Assembly: GCF_001905345.1 (NCBI RefSeq)
Contig: NZ_LFBV01000002.1
Location: forward strand, 62,001 to 126,000
Reading direction: 5' to 3'
Origin: Streptomyces uncialis
GTDB taxonomy: Bacteria > Actinomycetota > Actinomycetes > Streptomycetales > Streptomycetaceae
DNA length: 64,000 bases
Numbering within the stretch: the first letter of the stretch is position 1; every line of letters starts with the position of its first letter. The position numbers and the translations under genes were made by a program. The notes beneath the pieces are model-generated. The model saw only the letters and a program-made list of their open reading frames with translations, ran no database searches and was not told where the DNA came from. Shown here piece by piece: positions 51,232 to 59,590 of this stretch.

Positions 51232-52524
51232 TCAGGAAACGGGCCCGAGGACGGATGCCTTCGCGGGCAATCGTCGGACCAGGGCGAGGACGGGAACCGC
51301 CGAGCTGAGAAGGAAGATCCCGGCCAGGAGCACCCACCCCGCCGTGCCGAGGGCGAGCACCACGCCGGTCATCAGGAGCGGTCCGGCCACGCGGTTGGCC
51401 ATGGTGCGCCCCAGGTTGAACAGGACCAGGTAGGCGCTGCGCGCGTGCTCCGGGGCGAGTTCGTAGGAAAGCGTCCACGAAGCGCCCACCTGGAGCACCT
51501 CGCCGAAGGTGAGGAGGACGATGGATCCCGCCATGACGGCGACGGCCGTGCTCGGTTCCACGCCCGGGGCCAGCGAGAAGCCCGCACACGAGACCGCGAG
51601 CAGCCCGCCGGCGACGCCGTAGGAGACCCAGGAGCGTCGGGGCGTTCGATAACAGGCGTTCAGTGGGTACTGCAAGGCGACACAGGCCACGGTGTTGACG
51701 GCGTAGAGAATCCCCACGTAGCGCTCGGGCACGTCCGTGCGCGTCACGAGCCAGAGCGGGAAGGCCACGTTCAGCATCGGCGTCCACAGCGACAGCACCG
51801 CGTTGTACAGAGTGAATCCCAGCAGCTTCCAGTCCTTGAGCAGCAGCCCGACCCGGGGCTGGGTTCGCTGGGCGCCCTCGTCGCCACGCACACAGAGAAG
51901 GAGCAGCGCCACGGCCGCGTACGCTGCCGCGCCGCCGATCATCAGCCAGTCGAAGGAGGCCCGGTCCCCCCGTCCGAGCGCCACACTGGCGATCAGCCCC
52001 CCCGCGCTGATCCCCAGATTGACGATCGTGCGCTGCATGGCCATGACCCGGCTGCGGAGGTTCCTCTCGACGCGCGCGCCGACATAGGCCTGGACGAGGG
52101 GAGCCGACGACTGTTCCGTCACGGCGATGACGATCGCCACACACAGGAAGCCGCGCCACCCGTCGACCCAGAGGTATGCGAGCGTCGCCACCGAGCGAAT
52201 CAGATCGACGCCCACCAGCACCCTGCGCGGCCCGAAACGCTCGGCGAGACGGGCGACGGGCACTGCGGCGGGCATGGCGACCGCGCCCGCGATGGCCAGC
52301 CCCGCGCCCACCGAGGTGACGCTCAGCCCCACGATCCGCACGAAGTAGATGGTCGAGGCGGCCAGGAACAGACCGGTCCCGGTCCACTCTATGAACGCCA
52401 CCAATTGCAGTGACGGCAGGTAGTCGCTCCACTTGGCCCGCTCCTCGTGAGTGCCGGCACCGTCGGCGTGCGTGCCGACGCTTTCGCGGTGCGTGCCGGG
52501 ACTCTCGCCGTGCTTGCCGGTCAT
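51232..52524 (-). CDS. MFS transporter, probable product exporter
   Basis: 430 residues with about twelve hydrophobic helices and the MFS loop VARLAERFGPRRVLVGVDLI. ATG 52524 overlaps the SbnA-like stop (ATGA). The N-terminus before the first helix is unusual: a His-containing repeat, GTHRES-GTHADG-GTHEER, encoded by a short imperfect tandem DNA repeat at about 52440-52510. The transporter sits between the two precursor-supply genes, so it very likely exports the NRPS product and may give self-protection. Substrate unknown. Confidence 0.88.
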   Translation of the reverse strand: MTGKHGESPGTHRESVGTHADGAGTHEERAKWSDYLPSLQLVAFIEWTGTGLFLAASTIYFVRIVGLSVTSVGAGLAIAGAVAMPAAVPVARLAERFGPRRVLVGVDLIRSVATLAYLWVDGWRGFLCVAIVIAVTEQSSAPLVQAYVGARVERNLRSRVMAMQRTIVNLGISAGGLIASVALGRGDRASFDWLMIGGAAAYAAVALLLLCVRGDEGAQRTQPRVGLLLKDWKLLGFTLYNAVLSLWTPMLNVAFPLWLVTRTDVPERYVGILYAVNTVACVALQYPLNACYRTPRRSWVSYGVAGGLLAVSCAGFSLAPGVEPSTAVAVMAGSIVLLTFGEVLQVGASWTLSYELAPEHARSAYLVLFNLGRTMANRVAGPLLMTGVVLALGTAGWVLLAGIFLLSSAVPVLALVRRLPAKASVLGPVS

Positions 52525-53549
52525 TTCCGCGCTGCCCCCCAGCCGAAGGCGACCCCGTCCGCGCGCAGACGATCGACAGCCTCGCTGACGTTCTCGTGAA
52601 TACCCTGTTCCTTGATCCAGTCGTCGGAGTAGAAGGTGTCGAGATACTTGGCGCCGCCGTCGGCGGCGAGGCAGACGGGGAACCCGCCGGCGGCCTCCGT
52701 GGCGAGATCCGCCAGCAGCGCGCGGACGACACACCCCGTGGAGCCGCCGACAGTCACGTCGAGGTCCTCGCGCAGAATCCGGCAGACCGCGATGGCCTCG
52801 GCGTCGTCCACGTGCACCGCGTGGTCGTACGCGCCGTCCCGGAGGAACGCGGAGCGGCGGCTGGCTCCTATTCCGGGAATGAGTCGACGTCCGGCGCTGC
52901 CGCCGATGGCGACGGAACCCGTGACGTCGACGGCGACACAGCGGACATCGGGCCGGTGTTCACGCAGATGGGCAGCGATGCCGGCAAGGGTTCCCCCGGT
53001 CGACACCGGTGCGTACGCGGCGCTCAACTCCGGTCCCGCCTGGTCGGCGATCTCCGGTCCGGTGCTGTGCTCGTGCACCCGGGGGCTCGCCGGGTTCTCG
53101 TACTGGTTGGGCCAGCGGTACTCGGGGTGCTCGGCGAGGATGCGGCGCACCGTGTCGAGTCTCCGTAAAAGGTAGCCGCCCTGTCCGTCGGGCTCGTCCA
53201 CGACGATGACGCGCGCGCCTCGCTCCAGGAGTTCCCGCCTGGTCGAGTGGGGGGTCTTCAGGTCCACGACAGCCAGAAATACGCAGTCTATGGAGGGGAG
53301 AATGTGTGCCATGGCGAGACCGAGGTTTCCCGAGGTAGATTCGACGACCACCGTGCCGGGTGCCAGGGGCGCTTGACGATGCAATTCCCGTAACAGGCCC
53401 ACAGCCGTTCGGGCTTTGACCGATCCGGTGACCCCATGTTCTTCCATCTTGAGACCGAAGCGGGCCGTCCTGCCTCGCAGCGATAACGAGATCCGCCGTA
53501 GCGGGGTACGGCATAAGGCGTGGTCGAAGGCACGTTCAACCTGCAGCAT
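52521..53549 (-). CDS. sbnA: SbnA-like PLP synthase (cysteine synthase family), diaminopropionate synthesis
   Basis: 342 residues from ATG 53549, which has GGGAAGG five bases upstream. Fold type II PLP enzyme: Lys in TGSVKARTA, phosphate or substrate loop ESTSGNLGLAMA, glycine loop APVSTGGTLAGIAAHL and late VGGSTGCVVRALL. In Staphylococcus aureus SbnA joins O-phosphoserine and glutamate to N-(1-amino-1-carboxyethyl)-glutamate, which SbnB cleaves. First gene of the eight-gene minus-strand operon, so diaminopropionate supply is built into it. The frame stays open upstream to 53918 with no credible start, so I reject a longer protein. Confidence 0.87.
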   Translation of the reverse strand: MLQVERAFDHALCRTPLRRISLSLRGRTARFGLKMEEHGVTGSVKARTAVGLLRELHRQAPLAPGTVVVESTSGNLGLAMAHILPSIDCVFLAVVDLKTPHSTRRELLERGARVIVVDEPDGQGGYLLRRLDTVRRILAEHPEYRWPNQYENPASPRVHEHSTGPEIADQAGPELSAAYAPVSTGGTLAGIAAHLREHRPDVRCVAVDVTGSVAIGGSAGRRLIPGIGASRRSAFLRDGAYDHAVHVDDAEAIAVCRILREDLDVTVGGSTGCVVRALLADLATEAAGGFPVCLAADGGAKYLDTFYSDDWIKEQGIHENVSEAVDRLRADGVAFGWGAARK

Positions 53550-54184
53550 GGACACCTTCCCATGGGTTCCGTCGCACGAATGTCCGCACCGCGAAGGGAC
53601 CCAGCAGATCATGTATCGACATGTACTCGACTGCAAGCATGTTTCGAGCCACGCCATTCGTCGCGTATCGACGACATCCGCAGGAAATAACGGGTGCGGC
53701 CCGTGCCCGGGTTCGCGCGAGTCGGCGAAAAGACGCTGGCCGGGAAGTTGGCCGGTCCAAATTTCGTCCTGTGGCTCGAGTTCCGGAAGTGCAATCCGGG
53801 ACAACTTGAACTCAGGCATACGGAAGAGCCGTGTGTAGCTGCGCATACAGGAGTTTCGCAAGGTGCACGAGTTGCTAAAGGTCCTTGCGGCGCCATGAGG
53901 CAGCCAGAAACGACGCATTCCTGTCCGCCCTCCCGAGCAGACCGTTGAATTCTGTCCTCCCGAGCTCGCCCAATCCAGACGCCTCTCTACCGCCTTCGGC
54001 GGGGGCTGACGTGAGGAACCTCCGGCTCACCTTGCCGACGCGTCCGCAGCGATCGCACTGAACGGGTCCTGTGCTCGAGCGCCACGCAGAACCGGAACAG
54101 GACACCGCCCGCATAACCTGCGCGCGGTGATTACCACCAGCTTGAACTCCCGGCCACCCGGTCAGCGGATTCCCCGACAGGGGT
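53550..54184. promoter_or_regulatory. 635 bp upstream region of the NRPS operon
   Basis: No gene is convincing on either strand. The first 350 bases are visibly less GC-rich than the operon and contain a partly palindromic stretch around 53611-53650 (CATGTATCGACATG, then GCAAGCATG), a possible operator for the NRPS operon. CCGCC-TTC-GGCGG at about 53991-54004 and CCCC-GACA-GGGG at 54172-54183 are small hairpins; the second lies directly after the stop of the pseudogene at 54185 and could be its terminator. Confidence 0.4.
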
Positions 54185-54756
54185 TTAACCGCTCTCAGGC
54201 ACGGTGAACGACTTCTCGGTCCCGGCCACCGTCATATGGACGTCGGTCGTGTAGGCATTGCCCTTGACACCGTAGACGGACTGAATCTCCCGGCTCAGAT
54301 AGCCCTGGTTCCCGGTGAACCGGAAGCAGACCTGTCCTGCCTGCCGCCAAGCGCCCACACCTCCAGCAGTCCCGGCGCACTGCCACAGGTGACGAGGGTG
54401 ATGTTTCCGTCACCGCCCTTGAGCACGATGCCCTGCTCCTGAAGAATCCTGGCGGCCTCGGGATAGGCGAAGTTTTCCACCGCGTACGGCATCGAAGCGT
54501 CCGCCCCGCTCTGCGGAGAGCCCGGCTGATCCGCGAACGCAGAACCCGACAGCATGGCGGGGGTGTCCAGGCGCTGCGGCGGGCAGGCGGACCTGCTGCG
54601 GGTGGCCTTCACCGCCGTGAGACCGCGTCCGGCGGCGTCCAAGCAGACCGTCCACACCCGTGGCGTCACCCGCTCCCCGACCGCGGGAGGCTGCCCCGTG
54701 AACCGCCCCGTTTTCCGCCTCCACCGAAAGATCCGGAACCGAAGTGCCGACATCAT
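54185..54756 (-). pseudogene. Frameshifted hypothetical protein gene
   Basis: Two minus-strand frames join into one plausible protein. The first, from ATG 54756, reads MMSALRFRIF ... MPYAVENFAYPEAARILQEQ, GGDGNITLVTCG, and loses sense near 54335. The second continues QVCFRFTGNQGYLSREIQSV and YGVKGNAYTTDVHMTVAG to a TAA at 54185. A one-base shift in the G/C-rich tract near 54335 explains the break. I do not recognise the family. A sequencing error is the alternative to a true pseudogene. Confidence 0.55.
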
Positions 54757-55031
54757 CCGCCATCCCCCGCGCCCGCCGGGGCGATCGGCCACACCGTGCC
54801 GCGCCAAGATCCGGCACCGGGATCACGCCACCGCCCCACAACTGGTGGCCCCCCACGAGACGGGAGACGCCCGGGAGTCCGCCGCGCTGATCACGCCGCC
54901 CGGGCTGACTCGACTGGCGTGCGGGGTGTGGTCGGCGGGGCCGGTGTGTGCCGAACGAGGACCCTGAACGGCCTCGCTGCGTGCCGAGGCCGGCCATCCG
55001 CATCGCAGGCGGCGGTCCCGGTTCGGTCCGC

Positions 55032-56492
55032 TCATTTCTCCGGTGGCGGGGGTGTTCGCTCCGCAGGCGCGCCTCCTGTGAAGGTCCGGCCGCCGCGTCG
55101 TGGGAGCCCGCCGGGCCCGCTGTGCTCGTCGAGTGTCAGGCAGGCGAGGTGGAGTTCCGCGCGGGTGGCCGGTGAGGTCAGGTCGGCGGCGAGGCGTTCG
55201 GTGATCTCATCGAGCCAGCGGTTCAGGGTGGTGCGGTGAAGCCCGAGGGCGTCGGCTGCCGGAGCGGTGTGGCCGAGGTGCTGCAGCCAGACGCGGAGGG
55301 CGATCCGCAGGGGCGGAGCGTCCAGGGGCGCGAGGAGGGTGGTGGCCCATCGGTGCGCGGTCGGTTCGTCGGTCAGGGCGACGGGGAGCGGTGCACGGCT
55401 GCTGGGGTCGCGGGTGGGGGGCGGGTCCGCCGTGGCAGCGGCATCGGGGGTGGGAGTGGGGGTTCTGAGGGCGAGGAGGAGCTGGGCCTGGGTGGTGGCG
55501 GAGTCCAGGGGTGTGTGGAGGAGGTGGGCGGTGGTGCGCAGGCGGGTGCGGACGGTGGCGCGGGAGACGCCGAGGATGTGTGCGGTGGTGCCGATGGAGG
55601 CGGTGCGGAGCCAGATGTTCAGCAGGCGGCGGGCGGTCGTGTCGAGGGGGTGGAGCAGGGTGCGGGCCCAGGCGGTGAGCCGGTCAGGTGGGATGAGGCG
55701 TAGCAGGGCGCGGTCGCCGAGGCCGGTGACGGGGGCGAGGCGGTGGCCGGGGGTCGCGGCGGTTTGTGCTTGTCCGGCTTCGTCCCAGGCAGTGGTGATC
55801 ATGTCGAGGGCGCAGGGGTCGGCGACGCCGCCGAGGAGGTGGTGGCGTTCGGCCGCGCGGGCGATGAGGCGCAGGACGCGGCCGTTGTCGGCGGCCGGAT
55901 GGAGGGCGATGACGGTGAGTTCGCCGCCTTGGAGGGTGAGCAGGGTGTGTTCGCCGTTGTCCGGCGCGGTGGGCTGGAGGGCGCGGCGCAGAGCGTGGTG
56001 GGCGCGCTGGGGGTCGGGGCCGGTGAGGCGGTAGACGGTGGCGGTGGGGGCGAGGGTGCCGAGGATGGTGTGGGCGAGGGTCGTTTCTCCGCGCAGGAGG
56101 AGGCGGACGGCGGCGGTGTGGAGGCGGATCTCGGCGGGTCTGAGGTCCAGGGTGCGGCGGGCGCGGACGTCGAGGAGGCCGGTGGTGGCGGTGGCCACGA
56201 GGTCGGCGCGGCGGCTGGAGGTGTCGGTGCCGGGGCACAGGACCAGGGCGGCTCCGGCAACCGGGTGGACGGTGACGGGGGTGGTTTCCCCGGCGTCGGT
56301 GGCGGGTGGGGCGGCTGCGGCGCGGATCCCGTCCTCGGCGGCGTCGGGCGGGGTGCTGTAGATCGCGCCGGCGATGGGGTCGGCCAGCACGGCCCAGCCG
56401 TTGATGGTGTGGGCTGCTTCGGCGATGAGCCGGGCGCCGGAGCGGGCGGCCGCGGCGATGAGCCGCCGGATCACCACAGCGTCGCTGTCCAT
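55032..56492 (-). CDS. PucR-like regulator with two C-terminal HTH segments
   Basis: 486 residues from ATG 56492 (ATG 56528 is an in-frame alternative; neither has a clear ribosome site). The N-terminal part is a helical sensor region (IAEAAHTINGWAVLADPIAG). The C-terminus carries a PucR-type HTH (GTTAHILGVSRATVRTRLR, about residue 300) and a second similar one (HTAPAADALGLHRTTLNRWL, about 420). Two HTH segments are unusual for the family, which normally has one. The gene follows 275 bp with no clear coding content (54757-55031). Regulated genes unknown. Confidence 0.75.
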   Translation of the reverse strand: MDSDAVVIRRLIAAAARSGARLIAEAAHTINGWAVLADPIAGAIYSTPPDAAEDGIRAAAAPPATDAGETTPVTVHPVAGAALVLCPGTDTSSRRADLVATATTGLLDVRARRTLDLRPAEIRLHTAAVRLLLRGETTLAHTILGTLAPTATVYRLTGPDPQRAHHALRRALQPTAPDNGEHTLLTLQGGELTVIALHPAADNGRVLRLIARAAERHHLLGGVADPCALDMITTAWDEAGQAQTAATPGHRLAPVTGLGDRALLRLIPPDRLTAWARTLLHPLDTTARRLLNIWLRTASIGTTAHILGVSRATVRTRLRTTAHLLHTPLDSATTQAQLLLALRTPTPTPDAAATADPPPTRDPSSRAPLPVALTDEPTAHRWATTLLAPLDAPPLRIALRVWLQHLGHTAPAADALGLHRTTLNRWLDEITERLAADLTSPATRAELHLACLTLDEHSGPGGLPRRGGRTFTGGAPAERTPPPPEK

Positions 56493-56629
56493 GACGACCA
56501 GCGTTGGGCAGGTGCTGCCGCGGCGCATCCGCAGGGGTGAACGGCCGGTCGCGGTGTCGGTGGTCGGCGCTGTGCGGTTCTCCGGCCGGGTGGGCAAGGG
56601 GGCGGGAGTGCGGGAAGGGGGTGGTGGTC

Positions 56630-57430
56630 CTAGGGGATGCGGGCGACGGCTCCCCAGCCGGCGCGGATGGCGGTGGTCCCGGTGGTGGCGTCCGGCCGCC
56701 AGTTCGGCCAGGACACCAGTCCCGGGGCGACCAGTTCCAGGCCCTGGAAGAAGCGCCCGATCTGCTGGGGCGTGCGGAGGATGTAGGGGATGGCGCCGGT
56801 CGCGTTGTAGGCGTCCTGGGCGGCCCGGTGCTCGGGGCCGTCGGCGTCGCAGTGGCTCAGGGCGAGGTAGCTGCCCGGCGGCAGCCGCCGTACGATCCGC
56901 TCGATCAGGTCGAGTGCCTCGTCGAAGTCTTCGATGTGGCCGAGGACATCCGCGCAGACCAGGGCGACGGGCCGGGACAGGTCCAGGGTGTCCGCCGCTC
57001 CGGCGAGCACGGTGTCGGTGTCGCGCATGTCCGCTTCGACGTAGGCGGTGGCCCCTTCGGGGGTACTGGTCAGCAGCGCGCCGACGTGAACGAGGACCTG
57101 CGGGTCGTGGTCGACGTAGACGATCCGGGCGTCCGGGGCGATCCGCTGGGCCACCTCGTGGGTGTTGTTGACCGTCGGGAGTCCGGATCCGAGGTCGAGG
57201 AACTGGCGGATGCCGGCCTCGGCGGCGAGGTAGGTGATCATGCGGCGCAGGAACGCCCGGGACTCCTGCGCCCACTGCCGGGCCTGGGGAAGGGCGGCTT
57301 CGTAGGCGAGGCCGGCAGCCTGATCCGCCGGGTAGTGGTCCTTCCCGCCGAGCCAGTAGTTCCACACGCGGGCGGAGTGGGCGACGGAGGTGTCGATGCG
57401 CGGGCGCTGGGCGGGCTGGTCGTCGGTCAT
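56630..57430 (-). CDS. DUF574-family SAM-dependent methyltransferase-like protein
   Basis: 266 residues, typical length. IDTSVAHSARVWNYWLGGKD at the N-terminus is diagnostic of the actinobacterial DUF574 family; the SAM loop is FLDLGSGLPTVNNTHEVAQ and the ribose acidic residue lies in VYVDHDPQV. Dozens of such genes occur per Streptomyces genome, usually beside DUF5753 regulators as here. It starts 11 bases after the stop of the HTH gene, so the two are co-transcribed. Biological substrate is unknown for most of the family. Confidence 0.92.
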   Translation of the reverse strand: MTDDQPAQRPRIDTSVAHSARVWNYWLGGKDHYPADQAAGLAYEAALPQARQWAQESRAFLRRMITYLAAEAGIRQFLDLGSGLPTVNNTHEVAQRIAPDARIVYVDHDPQVLVHVGALLTSTPEGATAYVEADMRDTDTVLAGAADTLDLSRPVALVCADVLGHIEDFDEALDLIERIVRRLPPGSYLALSHCDADGPEHRAAQDAYNATGAIPYILRTPQQIGRFFQGLELVAPGLVSWPNWRPDATTGTTAIRAGWGAVARIP

Positions 57431-57441
57431 CACGGTTCCTC

Positions 57442-58290
57442 TCACAAGGTGGTGGGGAGCGGCGTTTCGGGGCCGGGGGCGGCGGCGCACGCCTGGTCCA
57501 GCAGCATGCGGTAGGCGGTCACGGTGAGGGTGTCGTCCCAGATGCCGGGCGGGCCGACGGGGCTGTCCCGGACCACATGGTCGGGGATCTCCTCGACGTC
57601 GACCCGGTACAGGGTCAGGGCGCAGGCGCCGGTCAGCGGATGCGCCGGTCCGGCGAGCGGCGAGACCTGGATGGTGCGCAGCCCGCGCGGGGGCCCGGCC
57701 GCCGTGCGCAGGGCCTCGATCTGCTCCGCCATCACCGCCGGGGAGCCGACACGGGTGCGCAGCGCGGCCTCCGGCACCAGGGCCCAGATGCGGGCTTTGC
57801 GTGCCGCGATCCGGGCCTGCCGCTGCGCCAGGAACTCCGCGCGCCGCCACCGGGCCGGCTCCGGGGACCCGGGGAGCCGCACCCGGTCGAGGGCCTCGGC
57901 GTAGGCGGGGGTCCGCAGCAGTTCGGGAACCAGGGCGGGGTCCCAGACCCGGATGAGGCTGGCGGCCGTCTCCACGGCCATCGTCTGCTGCTGCCACTCG
58001 TCCATGACGTCGCGCCAGGGGTGCCACCACTGCGGTGCGTTCGCCTCCGCCAGCTGGGCGAGGAACTCGGCGGTCTCCGCCTCCCCCGCACCGTAGAACC
58101 GCAGCAGCGTGCCGACCTGCCCGGCGTCCAGCGACGTCTCCGCTCCCTCGATCCGCCGCACCGTCGCCGCGTGCGACCCGAGCTCCGCAGCGGCCTGCGC
58201 GGCGGACACGCCGGCTCCTTCCCGCCGCCACTTGAGACGGGTGGCCAGCACCGCGTGCAGTACGCCCGGCCCCGATCTCGGCCTCGGCAT
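57442..58290 (-). CDS. XRE-family HTH regulator with DUF5753 domain
   Basis: 282 residues from ATG 58290, with GGGAGGAGG upstream. HTH at about 12-65 (SAAQAAAELGSHAATVRRIE), then DUF5753 effector-like region with RVWDPALVPELLRTPAYAEAL and ARIWALVPEAALRTRVG. This is the common Streptomyces BldB/WhiJ-type partner system. Divergent from the ATPase gene at 58485, its usual companion class. It likely controls this small local set. Confidence 0.9.
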   Translation of the reverse strand: MPRPRSGPGVLHAVLATRLKWRREGAGVSAAQAAAELGSHAATVRRIEGAETSLDAGQVGTLLRFYGAGEAETAEFLAQLAEANAPQWWHPWRDVMDEWQQQTMAVETAASLIRVWDPALVPELLRTPAYAEALDRVRLPGSPEPARWRRAEFLAQRQARIAARKARIWALVPEAALRTRVGSPAVMAEQIEALRTAAGPPRGLRTIQVSPLAGPAHPLTGACALTLYRVDVEEIPDHVVRDSPVGPPGIWDDTLTVTAYRMLLDQACAAAPGPETPLPTTL

Positions 58291-58484
58291 CCCGGCCTCC
58301 TCCCGGCGTGTCCGACACGGTGCGCACCCTGCCCATGGTGTACATCCTGTGCGTTGCACCTGTCGTGCGGTGCGTCACACAGTTGAGTGTGTCCGCAAAT
58401 CCGGCGCGCCACCACGCCGCGCCCCGCCGGCCGCAGGCCGTCACGCCCGGACCGTCACCGCACCCAACCTGTGGAGCCACCTGT

Positions 58485-58925
58485 ATGACCAGCCCCACCT
58501 CGTCCCGACCCGCCGGCATCCGGCACACCCGCATCCATCTCGACCGCTGCGCCCGCGCGTGCGGCGAGGCCCGCCGGTGGGCCAGGAACACTTTGCGTGA
58601 CTGGCCGCCGCCTGACGGTTGCCCCCATGGGCGTGCGGACGAGGACATCGTCCTGGTCGTCTCCGAGCTGGTCACCAACGCGGTGACCCATGCCGTCGGC
58701 CCGATCCGGGCGGACCTGCACCGGCACCCGGACGGCTCCATCCGGGTGGCCGTCACCGACGGCGGCCCCGCCGCCTTCACGCACCGCCCCGCGGCCGGCC
58801 CTCTCGCCGAACACGGGCGCGGCCTGGCCATCGTCGCCGCCCTCGCCGCCCGTCACGGCCGCGACACCACCCCCGCCCGGCCCTTCCACGCCAGATCCTG
58901 GGCCGTCCTCACCCCCACCCGCTGA
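58485..58925 (+). CDS. Anti-sigma-factor-like ATP-binding protein (HATPase_c)
   Basis: 146 residues from ATG 58485. GHKL ATPase motifs: N-box VVSELVTNAVTHA (about 60-72), G1 box VTDGGPAAF and G2 box HGRGLAIVAAL. Small size and lack of a kinase core match the RsbW/SpoIIAB-like anti-sigma family abundant in Streptomyces. It is divergent from the DUF5753 regulator with 194 bp between them, which should hold both promoters. Confidence 0.88.
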   Translation: MTSPTSSRPAGIRHTRIHLDRCARACGEARRWARNTLRDWPPPDGCPHGRADEDIVLVVSELVTNAVTHAVGPIRADLHRHPDGSIRVAVTDGGPAAFTHRPAAGPLAEHGRGLAIVAALAARHGRDTTPARPFHARSWAVLTPTR

Positions 58926-58954
58926 CACCCCACCCCGCAAGGAGCACCCCACGG

Positions 58955-59308
58955 ATGACCCACGACGCCGTCTCCCTCCCCCGCCAGCGCCGGCACACCG
59001 CACCCGATGTCCGCCCCGCGTTGACCGAGGTGACCGTCACCCAGACCCTGCGGCTCGCCGTGGCCGACACGGAACAGCTCCCCCGAGCAGGCCGCCAGAC
59101 CGCCGCCCAGGACCCCGACACCGCCCGCGCCCAGGGCTGGCGCCCCGGGACACACCTCGACCCGGCCACGGCGCTGCGCCTCCTTCTCGCCGACCGGGAC
59201 CCCTCCGACCTCGCCGACAACGCCCCCGAGTACGGCCTTCGCCTCACCAGCAGCATCACCCTCGCCACCGCTGCCACCGGCGCCACTCTCTACGAAGAGA
59301 CGTCATAG
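58955..59308 (+). CDS. Hypothetical protein
   Basis: 117 residues from ATG 58955, with AAGGAG about 11 bases upstream, 29 bases after the ATPase gene. No membrane segment or signal peptide. Residues about 25-110 (TEVTVTQTLRLAVADTEQLP ... PEYGLRLTSSITLATAATG) look like a compact soluble domain, but I do not recognise it. Its position behind the anti-sigma-like ATPase suggests it belongs to the same unit. The stop overlaps the end of an antisense pseudogene. Confidence 0.6.
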   Translation: MTHDAVSLPRQRRHTAPDVRPALTEVTVTQTLRLAVADTEQLPRAGRQTAAQDPDTARAQGWRPGTHLDPATALRLLLADRDPSDLADNAPEYGLRLTSSITLATAATGATLYEETS

Positions 59309-59560
59309 CCGTGCCGGAGTCCAGGCGGTGCCGCGCCGGACGCCGGCCTCAAGGCCCTGGGCCCCGGTGAACTCCTTGAAGTCCTTCAGACCGCGCCTGG
59401 CCCGACGGCGGACGAACCCGAGCTTGTCACCGTCGGTGTAGGCGGCCTTCCCTGCGGGGCGTGGTCGAGCTGGAGCATCACGTTCGTACGCGTGTCGTCG
59501 AGCCGGTGGAACGTGACCACCCCCGCCTGACGGACCTCGCCCGCCACCGTGGTCGATGAG
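59303..59560 (-). pseudogene. SRPBCC/polyketide-cyclase-like fragment, frameshifted
   Basis: One minus frame gives GEVRQAGVVTFHRLDDTRTN and VMLQLDHAPQG; after a shift near 59440 the next gives [20 protein letters not shown] and DFKEFTGAQGLEAG to a stop at 59303. Together they match the C-terminal half of a common Streptomyces SRPBCC stress protein. The N-terminal half is missing. A decayed gene. Confidence 0.65.
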
Positions 59561-59590
59561 AAGGCCGATGGCGATGCCGGTCGCATCCGC

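Noticed and set aside
53550..53918. N-terminal extension of the SbnA-like protein in the same frame
   Set aside because: The extension is Cys/Arg-rich without domain similarity, while ATG 53549 has an ideal ribosome site and begins where the family begins.
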